This document shows positions 5,564-7,000 of a stretch of 7,000 nucleotides of DNA, piece by piece (positions within the stretch are counted from its first letter, which is position 1; each line of letters opens with the position of its first letter). A program made the position numbers and the translations under genes. The notes under the pieces were generated by a model. That model did not search any database. It was not told the origin of the DNA and saw only the letters and a list, made by a program, of their open reading frames with translations. Source of the stretch: Streptomyces speibonae (GTDB taxonomy: Bacteria; Actinomycetota; Actinomycetes; Streptomycetales; Streptomycetaceae); assembly GCA_000715605.1 (NCBI GenBank), contig KL568533.1, forward strand, positions 108,663-115,662, read 5' to 3'.

Positions 5564-6336
5564 GCGGCCCTGTGCACGACCCGATGACCCTGCCGGCCGA
5601 CGACAACGTCGATCCGTACACCTTCTGCGTCGAACTCAAGAGCACGCAGTGGTTCATGCAGAAGGGGAAGATGATCGCCTACTACGGCTCGATCGATTTC
5701 AACGGCATCGGGCACGGGCGACTCGACCGACTTGTCCGTACGTCGTTCCATTCGCCACTGCACGCGAGCGACTGGGTCGTGGCGGAGGGCTCGGGCAAGA
5801 TGCTCCTCGCCGACCGGGCCTTCGACGTGAATTCGTACGACCTCGAGGACGGCAACCTGACCATTCGCTCGGGCAACTTGCTAGCTTTTCAGCCAAGTCT
5901 GTCGCTCAAGCAGTCGATCGTGCCGGGTTTCCTGACCCTGATCGGAACCGGGAAGTTCGTCGCCGCGTCCAACGGTCCGGTGGTGTTCATGGAACCGCCG
6001 ATCCGGGTGGACCCGCAGGCGCTGGTCGGCTGGGCGGACTGCCCGTCCCCGTGCCACCACTACGACCACGGCTACATGACCGGCGTCATGGGCGGTCTAC
6101 GTGCGATGACGGGCCTGGGCGGGGCCTCCGGCGAGGAGCACCAGTTCGAGTTCGTGGGGGCGGGCACGGTGCTGCTCCAGTCCTCCGAGACGTTGATGGC
6201 GGAGCAGGCGACCGGGGTCACTCCGCACGAGCCGGGAGTGCCCGGGGGCGGGACCCAGGGGAGCCGTGGACAGGGGGCGGGGGCACCGCGTCTTCCCGGA
6301 CAGCTGGGAGACCTCCAGCGTCGCTTCGGGCTGTGA
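5560..6336 (+). CDS. AIM24 family protein, paralogue 3 (divergent, extended C-terminus)
   Basis: This 258-aa paralogue has its GTG start overlapping the previous stop as GTGA, so it is probably translationally coupled. AIM24 landmarks are MIAYYGSIDF (38-47), AEGSGKMLLADRAFDVNSYDL (75-95, in two parts), IRSGNLLAF (102-110), VDPQALVGW (150-158) and HQFEFVGAGTVLLQSSE (194-210). It departs from copies 1 and 2 in several ways. It lacks the GxGLFTT element, having IGTGKFVAASNGPVV instead. It has a Cys/His cluster, CPSPCHHYDH (161-170), that could bind a metal. After about residue 216 it carries a Gly/Pro-rich, probably disordered linker ending in a short helix-like LGDLQRRFGL. Codons 107-113 (TTG CTA GCT TTT CAG CCA AGT) are unusually low in GC for this genome. 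The function is unknown. Confidence 0.9.
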   Translation: MSGPVHDPMTLPADDNVDPYTFCVELKSTQWFMQKGKMIAYYGSIDFNGIGHGRLDRLVRTSFHSPLHASDWVVAEGSGKMLLADRAFDVNSYDLEDGNLTIRSGNLLAFQPSLSLKQSIVPGFLTLIGTGKFVAASNGPVVFMEPPIRVDPQALVGWADCPSPCHHYDHGYMTGVMGGLRAMTGLGGASGEEHQFEFVGAGTVLLQSSETLMAEQATGVTPHEPGVPGGGTQGSRGQGAGAPRLPGQLGDLQRRFGL

Positions 6337-6351
6337 GCGGTAGTGTGCGGG

Positions 6352-6385
6352 GTGTGACATCGAACGCCTGACCGCGGTGTCACAC
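6352..6385. repeat. Perfect 8-bp inverted repeat between the AIM24 operon and a MarR gene
   Basis: GTGTGACA (6352-6359) and TGTCACAC (6378-6385) are exact reverse complements separated by 18 nt. The repeat begins 15 nt after the AIM24-3 stop and ends 47 nt before the MarR start. It could be the operon's terminator stem or an operator for the adjacent MarR protein. The long loop and AT-poor 3' flank make neither certain. Confidence 0.45.
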
Positions 6386-6396
6386 GGAAGCCTCAT

Positions 6397-6426
6397 TAGT
6401 TCGCCATTCAACTTCTTAGGTAGACT
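6397..6426 (+). promoter_or_regulatory. Leaderless promoter of the second MarR gene, with direct repeats
   Basis: TAGACT (6421-6426) matches the TAnnnT -10 consensus and ends 6 nt before the ATG, implying a leaderless mRNA; no Shine-Dalgarno is present. A convincing -35 is not seen (TAGTTC at 6397-6402 is the best at 18 nt spacing). The region is conspicuously AT-rich for this window. It carries paired direct repeats, CATTCA at 6405-6410 and 6428-6433, and ACTTC at 6411-6415 and 6424-6428, which overlap the -10 and may form a regulator site. Confidence 0.5.
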
Positions 6427-6432
6427 TCATTC

Positions 6433-6909
6433 ATGGAGACCGAGACGGCCACCCGCTGGCTGACCAATGCGGAGCAGTGCGCCTGGCGCACCCACCTGGA
6501 GGTCAACAAGCTGTTGACGTACCAGCTCGAGAAGGATCTGCAGCCGTTCGGCCTGACAATGAACGACTACGAGATCCTGGTGAACCTGTCCGAGTCCGAG
6601 GACCGGAGGATGCGCATGAGCGACCTCGCCTCCGCGACGATGCAGTCCAAGAGCCGGCTCTCCCACCAGATCACCCGCATGGAGAACGCGAACCTCGTGC
6701 GGCGGGAGAACTGCGAGTCCGACCGCCGGGGGCTGTACGCGGTCCTCACCGACCACGGCATGGAGACCATGCAGAGGGTCGCACCGCACCACGTGGCGTC
6801 CGTACGCCGGCACTTCATCGATCTGCTCTCACCCGAGGCGCTGATCGAACTCGACAAGGCCCTCAAGCCCATCGCCGAGCATCTGCGGGGGCAGAGGGGC
6901 CGTCCCTGA
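6433..6909 (+). CDS. MarR-family transcriptional regulator (second)
   Basis: This 158-aa winged-helix regulator has an N-terminal helix pair with NAEQCAWRTHLEVNKLL (12-28), LTMNDYEILVNLSESEDRRM (41-60), the HTH RMSDLASATMQSKSRLSHQI (61-80) and a wing with RENCESDRRGLYAVLTDHG (91-109). A C-terminal dimerisation helix spans about 118-153. Length is normal for MarR. Cys16 and Cys94 are present, Cys94 at the root of the wing. MarR proteins of the OhrR type sense oxidants through Cys, but the position here does not match the classical OhrR Cys, so redox sensing is speculative. The ATG is set by the adjoining TAGACT -10 element. The gene follows the AIM24 operon after a 96-nt gap containing a perfect inverted repeat, and is likely autoregulated. 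The ligand is unknown. It is clearly not a close copy of the other MarR in this window. Confidence 0.93.
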   Translation: METETATRWLTNAEQCAWRTHLEVNKLLTYQLEKDLQPFGLTMNDYEILVNLSESEDRRMRMSDLASATMQSKSRLSHQITRMENANLVRRENCESDRRGLYAVLTDHGMETMQRVAPHHVASVRRHFIDLLSPEALIELDKALKPIAEHLRGQRGRP

Positions 6910-6923
6910 GGGGCAGCGGCCCC
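6910..6923 (+). terminator. Short GC hairpin directly after the second MarR gene
   Basis: GGGGC (6910-6914) pairs with GCCCC (6919-6923) around an AGCG loop, starting at the base after the stop codon. There is no U-tract. It is a plausible but weak intrinsic terminator. Confidence 0.35.
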
Positions 6924-6960
6924 CTGGACGCGGGCGGCGGGCCACACCTGCAGGGGCGAC

Positions 6961-7000
6961 AGCCCGCAGCCCGCAGCCCGCAGCCCGCAGCCCGCAGCCC
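6961..7000. repeat. Heptanucleotide tandem repeat (AGCCCGC)n, truncated by the window edge
   Basis: Five perfect copies of AGCCCGC plus a partial sixth (AGCCC) run to the last base, so the true copy number is unknown. The array is intergenic, downstream of the MarR gene. A 7-bp unit is out of phase with codons, and such arrays are prone to length change by slippage. It is not a CRISPR, as there are no spacers. Confidence 0.85.

Noticed and set aside
5526..6371. 281-aa plus-strand open frame overlapping AIM24-3
   Set aside because: It is out of frame with a convincing AIM24 paralogue, and its product is Arg/Gly-rich with no family features.
6961..7000. CRISPR array at the right edge
   Set aside because: The units are 7 bp and directly adjacent with no spacers, so this is a simple tandem repeat.

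Overview
The window looks like Streptomyces or a close actinobacterial relative. GC content is very high, third codon positions are strongly G/C, GTG starts are frequent, several promoters sit directly on their start codons, and the encoded families (tetratricopeptide-like XRE regulator, AIM24 paralogues, DUF3817, tgm-type graspetide genes) are typical of streptomycetes. No rRNA, tRNA, transposase, integrase or CRISPR array is visible.

Region A (1-2699) is one end of a graspetide (ATP-grasp-modified RiPP) locus. Reading leftward on the minus strand are a 52-aa protein, a translationally coupled 79-aa Cys-containing protein, the precursor peptide TgmA (609-884), and the maturase TgmB (from 604, cut by the left edge of the window). 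A divergent plus-strand XRE-family regulator (1527-2699) shares the 1366-1526 intergenic region, which carries a tandem 8-bp repeat and an imperfect inverted repeat. A methyltransferase (tgmC), often found in such loci, could lie beyond the left edge but is not visible.

Region B (2700-4047) is a minus-strand cluster. A small DUF3817 membrane protein overlaps an MTH1187-type thiamine-binding-like protein by 4 nt. Next comes a MarR regulator with its own leaderless-type promoter in the 43-nt gap. The MarR gene converges on the XRE gene over a gap holding two hairpins.

Region C (4048-6336) starts with a divergent intergenic region containing a G-quadruplex-like run of G tracts. It is followed by three consecutive plus-strand AIM24-family genes that are nearly gapless or overlapping and look like an operon of diverged paralogues. 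The third is the most divergent, with a Cys/His cluster and a Gly/Pro-rich tail.

Region D (6337-7000) contains a perfect 8-bp inverted repeat, a second MarR regulator with a leaderless-type start, a short terminator-like hairpin, and a heptanucleotide tandem repeat that runs off the right edge.

The most distinctive content is the graspetide locus with its two uncharacterised small proteins. The AIM24 triplet bracketed by two MarR genes is a second unit whose biological role is not evident from sequence.
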